Assembly (NCBI GenBank): GCA_035551835.1
Contig: DASZMN010000081.1
Coordinates: 1-7,906, forward strand
Source of the DNA: Bog-473 sp035551835
GTDB lineage: Bacteria > Actinomycetota > Acidimicrobiia > Acidimicrobiales > RAAP-2
Direction: 5' to 3'
DNA: 7,906 nucleotides
Below, one piece after another: positions 1 to 5,226 of this stretch. A model generated the notes under the pieces. It saw nothing but the letters and a program-made list of their open reading frames with translations, had not been told where the DNA came from and searched no databases. Numbering within the stretch: the first letter of the stretch is position 1; each line of letters begins with the position of its first letter. Both the position numbers and the translations under genes were made by a program.

Positions 1-1505
1 TTGAGGTCCCACCACAGCGACCAGGAGGCCACATAGAGGTAGTCGAGCTGGACGAGGTCGTTGCGGGTCAGGTCGTTGCGGCCAGAGACCTGCCACAGGC
101 CGGTGATGCCCGGGCGGACCTCGAAGCGTCGGACGGCCCAGCCCTCGACCCGCGATTCGCTCGGGATGAACGGGCGGGGGCCGACGACCGACATGTCGCC
201 CTTCAAGACGTTGATGAATTGGGGGATCTCGTCGATGCCCGTACGGCGCAGGAAGGCCCCGAACCGGGTGATGCGCCAGCTCTCGTCCTTCTTCTTGCGC
301 ACCTCGTGCAGTGCCCGGTCCGGGTCCGCACTCTCGTCGTCGTCCGCGTCGGCGGCGGGATCACCCGAGTCGGTGGTCATGGAACGGAACTTCGTCACCA
401 TGAACGGCTGTGCGTGGCGGCCGAGGCGGACCTGGCGGAAGAAGACCGGCCCGGGGGAGCTCAACTTCACGCCGATAGCGACGGCGAGAAGGATCGGGGA
501 CGTGACGAACAACACGGCCCCGCTGATGCAGAGGTCGAAGGCGCGCTTCATGAACTTGTCCCACGGGCTCAAGTGGGGCTGCGCGATCTCCAAGAAGGGC
601 ATGCCCGAGAGGTCGGTGAGGCGCGAGCGCCAGCTGATCAATTCGTAGTACCGCGGCACCATCGCGATGTGCACGAAGTCCTGCAGCTCGCGGTAGGTAT
701 CGAGGGACTCGCTGGAGAACCGGTCGCTCGCGGCCACGAGGACCCGGTGCACGTCGAGCCGACGGCAGAGATCAGGCAGGTCCGAGACCCGGCCCAGCGC
801 TCCGCTGTCGGCGAGGTCCCCCTCCACCACCCGTCCGACCACGGTCATGCCCGGGTCCTGGCGGACGCTCATCATGATCCGATCGGCCGTCTGGCCACCG
901 CCGACGACCAGCACCCTCGTGGTGGTGAGCGCGTGGAGGAAGTAGCGGAGCACGATCCGCCCGAGGGTGATGACGGCGATCGTGACGATGACACCCATGA
1001 CCAGCTGGGTGGCGAACGGCTCGATGGTGCCGAACGCCGCGTGCAGGAACGAGCCGACGGCGAGGGTGAGGACCGCCCCGCACCCGACGCCGAACGCGAG
1101 CTCGCGGAATTCGAGGAACGCGCTGGGCTGGAGCTGACGGTGCGTCACCCGGTAGACGCCGCCGAACGCCAGCGCGAGGACGACTGCAACGGGGAAGAAC
1201 GAGTCGAGCTTGAGGTTCGTCATCAACTCCGACGAGGCGTTCGTCGGTACCGCGGAGATCGCCGCGAGGAGGATCAGCGAAACGGGGAGCGCGATGCACG
1301 CACAGACGAAGTCACACGAGATCTGCACCAGCGTGTATTCGCGGTCGCTGATCGTGCGGTACGGGGAGGCGCCGCGGGGCTGGTGCCGGCGCCGGCGCGG
1401 TCCCGGGACGCTGAGCTCGGGCGGAATGACGAAGTTGGGCTCGATGGCGGCGGCATTGGGCGCGGTCGGTTCAGCGGTGCCAACTCTCGATTCCGAGATG
1501 CTCAT
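1..1505 (-). CDS. Polyprenyl glycosylphosphotransferase (exopolysaccharide initiating sugar transferase), partial at C-terminus
   Basis: Integral membrane enzyme that moves a sugar-1-phosphate from a nucleotide sugar to undecaprenyl (or decaprenyl) phosphate, the first step of exopolysaccharide or O-glycan assembly. Reading from ATG at 1505 gives 501 residues without a stop before the window edge; judged by family length, only about 15-25 residues are missing. Four hydrophobic segments lie near residues 60-85, 103-120, 137-158 and 165-190, followed by a Rossmann-like region starting VLVVGGG (198-204), the CoA-binding_3-type module of the WbaP/long-chain class. A fifth hydrophobic segment (about 324-346) precedes the catalytic bacterial sugar transferase domain, with KFRSM (372-376), RRTGIDEIPQF (420-430, catalytic Asp-Glu at 425-426), VVGPRP (440-445) and RPGITGLWQVSGRN (464-477). 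An acidic insert (about 379-397) interrupts the domain. The start has a good AGGGAG ribosome site. The sugar and polymer cannot be deduced; the rest of the cluster may lie to the left. Confidence 0.95.
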   Translation of the reverse strand, partial: MSISESRVGTAEPTAPNAAAIEPNFVIPPELSVPGPRRRRHQPRGASPYRTISDREYTLVQISCDFVCACIALPVSLILLAAISAVPTNASSELMTNLKLDSFFPVAVVLALAFGGVYRVTHRQLQPSAFLEFRELAFGVGCGAVLTLAVGSFLHAAFGTIEPFATQLVMGVIVTIAVITLGRIVLRYFLHALTTTRVLVVGGGQTADRIMMSVRQDPGMTVVGRVVEGDLADSGALGRVSDLPDLCRRLDVHRVLVAASDRFSSESLDTYRELQDFVHIAMVPRYYELISWRSRLTDLSGMPFLEIAQPHLSPWDKFMKRAFDLCISGAVLFVTSPILLAVAIGVKLSSPGPVFFRQVRLGRHAQPFMVTKFRSMTTDSGDPAADADDDESADPDRALHEVRKKKDESWRITRFGAFLRRTGIDEIPQFINVLKGDMSVVGPRPFIPSESRVEGWAVRRFEVRPGITGLWQVSGRNDLTRNDLVQLDYLYVASWSLWWDL

Positions 1506-1659
1506 GGCCACTCCCTCTTGCCACCGCCTCGAACGCAACACTCCGCCCTACAAAGGGGAGAACAGAGAGGAGGCCCCAGACTGTCGGACCAAAGGGACTT
1601 CTTGGACCCGAGGTGCAATTACCCCAACGAACGCTTGGCTTTCCGGGGCTTCCCTGTGC
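1506..1659 (-). other. Gap between enoyl reductase and glycosyltransferase genes
   Basis: This 154-base stretch separates two genes read in the same (minus) direction. No reading frame with coding character was seen. It contains an imperfect inverted repeat, GGACCAA at 1586-1592 against TTGGACC at 1602-1608 (one mismatch), which could form a short hairpin but has no following T-run on the minus strand. The gap is long enough for the glycosyltransferase to have its own promoter, but no convincing -35/-10 pair was found. Confidence 0.35.
1511..1516 (-). promoter_or_regulatory. Ribosome binding site of the glycosylphosphotransferase gene
   Basis: On the minus strand AGGGAG lies five bases upstream of the ATG at 1505. 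This fixes the start at that ATG. It is one of the clearer ribosome sites in the window. Confidence 0.6.
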
Positions 1660-2448
1660 TCAGGCGGTGCCGCCGACGGCGTGCACCCCGCCGTCGACGT
1701 GGATGATCTCCCCGGTCGTCATGGGAAAGAGGTCGCTGAAGAGGGCGAGGCAGGCCTTGGCCACGGCGCTGGCGTCGTGGATGTCCCAGCCGAGCGGGGC
1801 CTGGGCGGCCCACGTGTCCTCGAAGGCGGAGAAGCCGGGGATCGACTTCGCCGCCATGGTCCGCACGGGCCCGGCCGCCACAAGGTTGACCCGGATGCCC
1901 CTGGGGCCGAGCTCCTTGGCCAGATAGCGCGAGAGGGACTCGAGCGCCGCCTTGGCCACGCCCATCCAGTCGTACACCGGCCAGGCGACGGTGGCGTCGA
2001 AGTCCAGGCCGACCACCGAGGCCCCGCCGTGGGCTCCGGCCGCCTCGAGGAGGGGCAGGAAGGCGTCGACGAGCGCCTTGAGGGAGTAGGTCGAAATGTT
2101 CAGGGCGACGGAGACGTCGTCCCACCCGGCCGCGAACATCCCGCTGCCGAGGCAGTCGGGCGGGGCGAAGCCGATGGCGTGGAGGATGCCGTCGAGGCGA
2201 TCCCAGCGCGACCCCAGGGTCCGGCCGGCGGCGGCGAGCTGCTCGGGCGAGGTGACGTCGATCTCGAGGACCTCGGGTTCGGCGGGCAGCTTGCGGGCGG
2301 TGCGCTTCGTGAGGCTGAGCGCGCGTCCCGCTCCGGAGAGCACGATCTCGGCCCCCTCCTCCTGCGCCAGCTTGGCCGTCGCAAAGGCCAGCGAGGCGTC
2401 GGTGAGGACGCCCGTGATCAAGAGCCGTTTGCCGTCGAGGAGTCCCAC
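1660..2448 (-). CDS. fabI: Enoyl-[acyl-carrier-protein] reductase (NADH), FabI/InhA type
   Basis: Short-chain dehydrogenase-type enzyme that reduces trans-2-enoyl-ACP to acyl-ACP in the last step of each type II fatty-acid elongation cycle, using NAD(P)H. From the GTG at 2448 the product is 262 residues, the length of E. coli FabI, and begins VGLLDGKRLLITG, matching the family's (M)GFLSGKR / (MT)GLLDGKR opening. Visible motifs are the cofactor-binding start (residues 7-20), LEIDV (61-65), HAIGF (90-94), GLDFD (147-151), the catalytic YxxMxxxK set at Tyr159, Met162 and Lys166, NLVAAGPVRT (188-197) and a terminal HVDGG (250-254). The substrate loop between RT (196-197) and APLGW is about ten residues shorter than in mycobacterial InhA, favouring ordinary chain lengths over meromycolate. 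Residue 91 is Ala where InhA has Ser94. An upstream in-frame ATG at 2481 would add 11 residues and overlap the divergent gene's start codon; I prefer GTG 2448 on family alignment, although it has no clear ribosome site. Confidence 0.93.
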   Translation of the reverse strand: MGLLDGKRLLITGVLTDASLAFATAKLAQEEGAEIVLSGAGRALSLTKRTARKLPAEPEVLEIDVTSPEQLAAAGRTLGSRWDRLDGILHAIGFAPPDCLGSGMFAAGWDDVSVALNISTYSLKALVDAFLPLLEAAGAHGGASVVGLDFDATVAWPVYDWMGVAKAALESLSRYLAKELGPRGIRVNLVAAGPVRTMAAKSIPGFSAFEDTWAAQAPLGWDIHDASAVAKACLALFSDLFPMTTGEIIHVDGGVHAVGGTA

Positions 2449-2467
2449 TGGGCCAGTGAGCGTATGC

Positions 2468-2472
2468 GAAGG
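2468..2472 (+). promoter_or_regulatory. Ribosome binding site of the F420 reductase gene
   Basis: GAAGG lies seven bases before the ATG at 2480. It sits inside the 31-base interval between that ATG and the preferred GTG start of the divergent enoyl reductase, which supports the idea that this interval is the real intergenic region. Confidence 0.5.
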
Positions 2473-2479
2473 TAAGGGC

Positions 2480-3130
2480 ATGCACGTCGGAATCCTCGGA
2501 GGGACCGGTCCCGCCGGGCGCGGGGTGGCGGTCCGGCTCGCCGAGGCCGGCATACGGGTCACGGTGGGTTCGCGCGATTCGGAGCGGGCGGCCGAGATCG
2601 TCGCCGAGATGAAGGGGTGGGTCCCTGCCTTGGCGGCCATGCTGGCAGGGGCGGACAACGAGGGCGCGGCGGCGGCCGACGTGGTGGTGGTGGCGACGCC
2701 GTGGGACAGCGCCGTGGCGACGGTGCGGGCGCTGCGCGAACCGCTGGCCGGCAAGGTCGTCATCTCCATGGCCAACGCCCTGGTGAAGGAGGGGCGCGAG
2801 ATGCTGGCCCTGATCCCGCCCCGGGGGTCCGTCGCGGCGGCCGTCCAGGCGGCGCTGCCGGCGTCCTTGGTCTCCGCCGCGTTCCACCATTTGCCGGCGT
2901 CGGAAATGGAGGACCTCGAATCGGGGTTGGAAGCTGACGTGCTCGTGTGCTCGGACCATCGGGAGGCGACGGCGGCCACCATGGCACTCATCGAGCAGAT
3001 GCGGGGCCTGCGGCCGCTCGACGCCGGCAGCCTCAGCCAGGCGTCCGCCATCGAGGCGTTCACCGCGGTCTGTATCACGTTGAACATCCGGCACAAGACG
3101 CACACGACGTTGCGGCTGGCCGGGATCTAG
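2480..3130 (+). CDS. npdG: NADPH-dependent F420 reductase (F420:NADP+ oxidoreductase family)
   Basis: Predicted soluble enzyme of 216 residues that moves hydride between NADPH and the deazaflavin cofactor F420. The N-terminus is a Rossmann fold with GILGGTGPAGRG (4-15), the glycine loop characteristic of this family, then VTVGSRD (27-33), where Ser31 and Arg32 are placed to bind the 2'-phosphate of NADP. Further family signatures are VVVVATPW (68-75), VVISMANAL (93-101), AAFHHLPA (133-140) and a C-terminal helix region EAFTAVCITLN (192-202) before the final short tail. Length is typical. The ATG at 2480 has GAAGG at 2468-2472 with a seven-base spacer, and the first coding bases already encode the strand and glycine loop, so the start is well supported. 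It is head-to-head with the enoyl reductase and only 16 bases ahead of mshC, suggesting an operon with it. Other ketopantoate-reductase-like or F420-linked proteins share the fold, but the glycine-loop sequence fits NpdG best. Confidence 0.88.
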   Translation: MHVGILGGTGPAGRGVAVRLAEAGIRVTVGSRDSERAAEIVAEMKGWVPALAAMLAGADNEGAAAADVVVVATPWDSAVATVRALREPLAGKVVISMANALVKEGREMLALIPPRGSVAAAVQAALPASLVSAAFHHLPASEMEDLESGLEADVLVCSDHREATAATMALIEQMRGLRPLDAGSLSQASAIEAFTAVCITLNIRHKTHTTLRLAGI

Positions 3131-3146
3131 CCGGGTCGGGTTTCGG

Positions 3147-4268
3147 GTGCGGCTCTACGACACGGCGCGCGGCGAGATCGTGGCGTTCGAGCCCGGGGCT
3201 CTGGTGCGGATGTACTCGTGCGGCATCACGCCCTACGACGCCGCGCACCTGGGTCACGCCGCGGTCTACGTCTACTTCGACATGCTCCAGCGGGTGCTCC
3301 AGGACATGGGTCACGCGACGCGTTGCGTGCGCAACGTGACCGACGTCGACGACGACATCTTGCGCAAGGCCCGTGAGTTGGGCGTGCACTATCTCGACCT
3401 GGCGGCCGAGGAGATGGCGCGCTTCGACGCCGAGATGGGCCTCTTGAACCTGCTGCCGGTCTGGAGCGAGCCGCGGGCGACGTCCGCCATCAGCGAGATC
3501 CTGTCGCTCATCGGCGCCGCGTTGGAGGGCGGCTTCGCGTACGAATCGGGCGGTTCGGTCTACTTCAGCGTGGCGTCGTTCGGTGCCTTCGGTTCGGTGA
3601 GCCACTACGACCGTTCTCGGATGCTCGAGCTGGCGGCGGAGCACGGGGGCAAGCCCGAGGACCCGAACAAGCGGGACCCCTTGGACTTCGTGCTCTGGCA
3701 GCCGTCGCTGCCCGACGAGCCGGCGTGGGAGTCGCGCTGGGGGCCGGGGCGGCCGGGCTGGCACATCGAGTGCTCGGCCCTGGTGCTGCGCGAGCTCGGC
3801 GAGACCATCGACATCCACGGCGGGGGACGGGACCTGGTCTTCCCGCACCACGAGTGCGAGACCGCGCAGTCCGAGTCGGTGACGGGTGTCCCGTTCGTCC
3901 GTCTGTGGTTCCACGTCGGGCTGGTGGGGCTGGACGGCACGAAGATGTCGAAGTCGCTCGGGAACCTCGTGTTCGTGGGGGACCTGTGCAAGGAGTGGGA
4001 CCCGGCGGCGGTGCGGCTCGCGCTGCTGGCGCACTACTACAGAGGGGACTGGGACTGGTCGACCGGTGCGGACATGCCGGCGGCGGCGGCGCGCCTGGCG
4101 CTGTGGCGGAGCGCTGTCGGCGGGGATGGGTCGGCGGGGCTGAAGGCGACGCGAGCGGCGCTGGCCGAAGATTTGGACACGCCGGGGGCGCTGGCGGCGT
4201 TGGACGCCGAAGCGACGGCGGGGCGGTCGGTCGCCGACGGGGCGGCCTTGTTGGGGATTGAGCTGTAG
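3147..4268 (+). CDS. mshC: Cysteine:1D-myo-inositol 2-amino-2-deoxy-alpha-D-glucopyranoside ligase (mycothiol biosynthesis)
   Basis: ATP-dependent ligase that activates cysteine and joins it to GlcN-Ins, the penultimate step of mycothiol synthesis; it evolved from cysteinyl-tRNA synthetase. The 373-residue product shows MYSCGITPYDAAHLGHA (22-38): the CGIT form is the MshC signature (tRNA synthetases have CGPT) and HLGH is the HIGH motif. NVTDVDDDIL (63-72), GRPGWHIECSAL (201-212), FPHHECETA (232-240) and KMSKS (266-270) follow. Predicted zinc ligands are Cys25, Cys209, His234 and Glu238. The protein ends with the DLDTPGALAALD stretch (342-353) and LLGIEL, as mycobacterial MshC does, with no tRNA anticodon-binding domain. 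The N-terminus is shorter than in M. tuberculosis, beginning straight at the RLYD motif; the start is GTG with no clear ribosome site, so translation may depend on the upstream gene 16 bases away. A short cysteinyl-tRNA synthetase is the alternative, less likely. Confidence 0.9.
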   Translation: MRLYDTARGEIVAFEPGALVRMYSCGITPYDAAHLGHAAVYVYFDMLQRVLQDMGHATRCVRNVTDVDDDILRKARELGVHYLDLAAEEMARFDAEMGLLNLLPVWSEPRATSAISEILSLIGAALEGGFAYESGGSVYFSVASFGAFGSVSHYDRSRMLELAAEHGGKPEDPNKRDPLDFVLWQPSLPDEPAWESRWGPGRPGWHIECSALVLRELGETIDIHGGGRDLVFPHHECETAQSESVTGVPFVRLWFHVGLVGLDGTKMSKSLGNLVFVGDLCKEWDPAAVRLALLAHYYRGDWDWSTGADMPAAAARLALWRSAVGGDGSAGLKATRAALAEDLDTPGALAALDAEATAGRSVADGAALLGIEL

Positions 4269-4288
4269 GAAAAGCGGACGGCGCCGGG

Positions 4289-4309
4289 ACCATATGGGTT
4301 ACCATATGG
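4289..4309. promoter_or_regulatory. Tandem palindromic operator of the mazEF module
   Basis: ACCATATGG occurs twice, at 4289-4297 and 4301-4309, with a 12-base period. Each copy contains the perfect 8-base palindrome CCATATGG. The pair lies directly upstream of, and up to, the antitoxin start, and overlaps a -10-like TACCAT. Ribbon-helix-helix antitoxins of toxin-antitoxin pairs bind such tandem palindromes to repress their own operon; that this protein binds here is an inference. Confidence 0.55.
4300..4305 (+). promoter_or_regulatory. Predicted -10 element of mazEF
   Basis: TACCAT fits the actinobacterial TANNNT -10 pattern and ends seven bases before the ATG at 4312. Transcription would then begin at about that ATG, giving a leaderless mRNA, which is common in Actinobacteria. 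The box sits between and inside the two palindromes. No good -35 hexamer was seen about 17 bases upstream. Confidence 0.4.
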
Positions 4310-4311
4310 AA

Positions 4312-4557
4312 ATGGCGAGACGTGAAGTGCTGGTACAGCTTGACGATGACCTGGTGTCCCGGCTCGACGCAGTGGCTAGGCAGCAAGGGACGAACCGATC
4401 CGAACTGCTCCGTCGTGGTGCGCTGGCGGTTCTGACAGCTCAGGACCTCGAAGCCGCGGATCGCGACCTGAAGGAGGCCTACCGCCGGATGCCCCAAGAC
4501 CCCCTGCTGGTGGAGGCGGCCGAGCGTCTCGCCGGTGAGACCGCGCCCGAGTGGTAG
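4312..4557 (+). CDS. MazE/VapB-like ribbon-helix-helix antitoxin
   Basis: Small DNA-binding antitoxin of 81 residues. Residues 3-40 have the ribbon-helix-helix pattern: a beta strand REVLVQL (4-10), a first helix with SRLDAVARQQG, a turn with TNRSELL (27-33) and a second helix ending LAVL. The remaining acidic, helical tail (41-81, rich in Asp, Glu and Ala) is the usual toxin-binding part. It overlaps the following MazF-like gene by seven bases, the normal antitoxin-first order of toxin-antitoxin operons. Three in-frame ATG codons are possible, at 4294, 4306 and 4312. I chose 4312 because the domain begins there and a -10 box is spaced for a leaderless start; the earlier two lie within the palindromic repeats. 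The role is to neutralise the toxin and, probably with it, repress the promoter. Confidence 0.85.
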   Translation: MARREVLVQLDDDLVSRLDAVARQQGTNRSELLRRGALAVLTAQDLEAADRDLKEAYRRMPQDPLLVEAAERLAGETAPEW

Positions 4558-4874
4558 CTCGAGGCGACGTCGTCTGGGCCGACCTGGGTCCAGAGGGCGG
4601 CCGCCGGCCCGTGTGCGTGCTGACCCGTGACGCGGCGATCGAGGTGTTGCTCTCCGTGACCTGTGCCCCGATCACGCGGACAATCCGCGGCATTCGCTCC
4701 GAGGTACGCGTCGGCCGCCGTGAAGGGCTCCCCGAGACGAGCGTCATCAGTTGCGACAACCTGGTCACGATTCGCAGGACACGGCTCGACGAGGAGTCCG
4801 TGGGTCAACTGGGCCGTGGAAAGCGGCTCGAACTCGACCAGGCACTGCGGTACGCGTTGGACATCGAGTACTGA
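4551..4874 (+). CDS. MazF/PemK-family endoribonuclease toxin
   Basis: Toxin of 107 residues, the usual MazF size, expected to cleave mRNA (or other RNA) at short sequence-specific sites when released from its antitoxin. It opens RGDVVWADLGP (4-14), the standard first strand of the PemK/MazF beta-barrel, followed by GGRRPVCVL (16-24) with an arginine (Arg19) in the place of the family's catalytic arginine. CAPITRTIRG (38-47) offers Thr42 at the catalytic Thr position, and ETSVISCDNLVTI matches the conserved 'V..DNL..' strand. The linker between strand 1 and RRPV is short compared with many MazF proteins. It begins with GTG inside the end of the antitoxin gene (the bases GTGGTAG serve both), so translation is likely coupled. 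There is no ribosome site beyond this. Cleavage specificity cannot be read from the sequence. Confidence 0.9.
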   Translation: MVARGDVVWADLGPEGGRRPVCVLTRDAAIEVLLSVTCAPITRTIRGIRSEVRVGRREGLPETSVISCDNLVTIRRTRLDEESVGQLGRGKRLELDQALRYALDIEY

Positions 4875-5170
4875 TCCAAAAAAAAGACGACGACAGTGTG
4901 CCGATCGGGGGCGGACGGGGCCAGGCCGCTCGGGGTCGTCCCGTGAGCCTTCTCCCTGGGAAAGTCGCACCTCAGGTACAGCAGTGGAGGCGGCGAACCA
5001 CCCCACCAGTCGTAGAGAGCGTCGGCCAGGACCCCACAGGCCGACTGCGTGAGGCCCAGTCCTTGCACGCTGTGATCGCGCTGCGGGCCGGCTTCACGGT
5101 CCCGCCAGCTTGGCTGGCTAGCGATGTCAGCCCGGGCTCGATCAGGCGCTAACCGTCGATTGACTCGAGC
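4875..5170. other. Non-coding interval between mazF and the fic promoter
   Basis: No recognisable gene. Open frames exist on both strands but show no known motif, no ribosome site and no plausible composition. An A8 run occurs at 4878-4885 immediately after the mazF stop. A small hairpin, GCCAGC (5104-5109) and GCTGGC (5113-5118) around a TTG loop, is present without a following T-run, so it is only a weak terminator candidate. No insertion-sequence end, attachment site or tRNA was recognised. It may be decayed accessory sequence. Confidence 0.5.
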
Positions 5171-5203
5171 CATAGTGCCGGTTCGCACTTAAGTGGCACT
5201 ATG
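5171..5203. promoter_or_regulatory. Compound inverted repeat in the fic promoter
   Basis: A perfect nine-base inverted repeat, CATAGTGCC (5171-5179) and GGCACTATG (5195-5203), is separated by 15 bases. A second perfect palindrome, CACTTAAGTG, occupies 5186-5195 within and next to it. The core AGTGC (or its complement GCACT) therefore appears three times. The right arm overlaps the -10 TATGAT, so a bound protein would block transcription. The Fic protein's own C-terminal winged helix is the obvious candidate ligand; that is inference. Confidence 0.65.
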
Positions 5204-5205
5204 AT
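5200..5205 (+). promoter_or_regulatory. -10 element of the fic promoter
   Basis: TATGAT differs from the TATAAT consensus at one base and would give transcription starting around 5211-5213, immediately before the ribosome site. A TTGACT at 5160-5165 is too far away (34 bases) to be its -35; no well-spaced -35 was seen. Confidence 0.5.
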
Positions 5206-5212
5206 ATCAGCC

Positions 5213-5219
5213 AGGAGGA
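5213..5219 (+). promoter_or_regulatory. Ribosome binding site of fic
   Basis: AGGAGGA, a near-perfect Shine-Dalgarno, lies seven bases before the ATG at 5227. It is the strongest ribosome site in the window and settles the start. It contrasts with the weak or absent sites of the neighbouring core genes. Confidence 0.75.
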
Positions 5220-5226
5220 CACTTCC

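Noticed and set aside
219..1706. Long plus-strand open frame, 495 codons
   Set aside because: It is the antisense shadow of the glycosylphosphotransferase gene; composition is His/Arg/Asp/Glu-rich with no family motif, typical of GC-rich opposite-strand frames.
1619..3103. Minus-strand open frame of 494 codons spanning enoyl reductase and F420 reductase regions
   Set aside because: It is out of frame with the real enoyl reductase and antisense to the F420 reductase; Arg/Pro/His-rich shadow.
2449..3105. Extension of the enoyl reductase frame to a 481-codon protein
   Set aside because: The upstream part is antisense to the F420 reductase and has no homology signature; the FabI family begins at the GLLDGKR segment.
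3147..4268. Calling this gene cysteinyl-tRNA synthetase
   Set aside because: CGIT instead of CGPT, missing anticodon-binding domain and an MshC-like C-terminal end favour mycothiol ligase.
4878..4885. A8 run read as a terminator T-run on the minus strand
   Set aside because: No GC-rich hairpin directly precedes it in the minus-strand direction, and no minus-strand gene leads into it.
4751..5152. Plus-strand frame after mazF
   Set aside because: Most of it overlaps mazF in another frame; the remainder has no recognisable motif or ribosome site.
4805..5173. Minus-strand frame beginning ATG GCT CGA at 5173, divergent from fic
   Set aside because: Its start lies in the palindrome, but there is no ribosome site, no motif, a low-complexity product, and it runs into the antisense of mazF.
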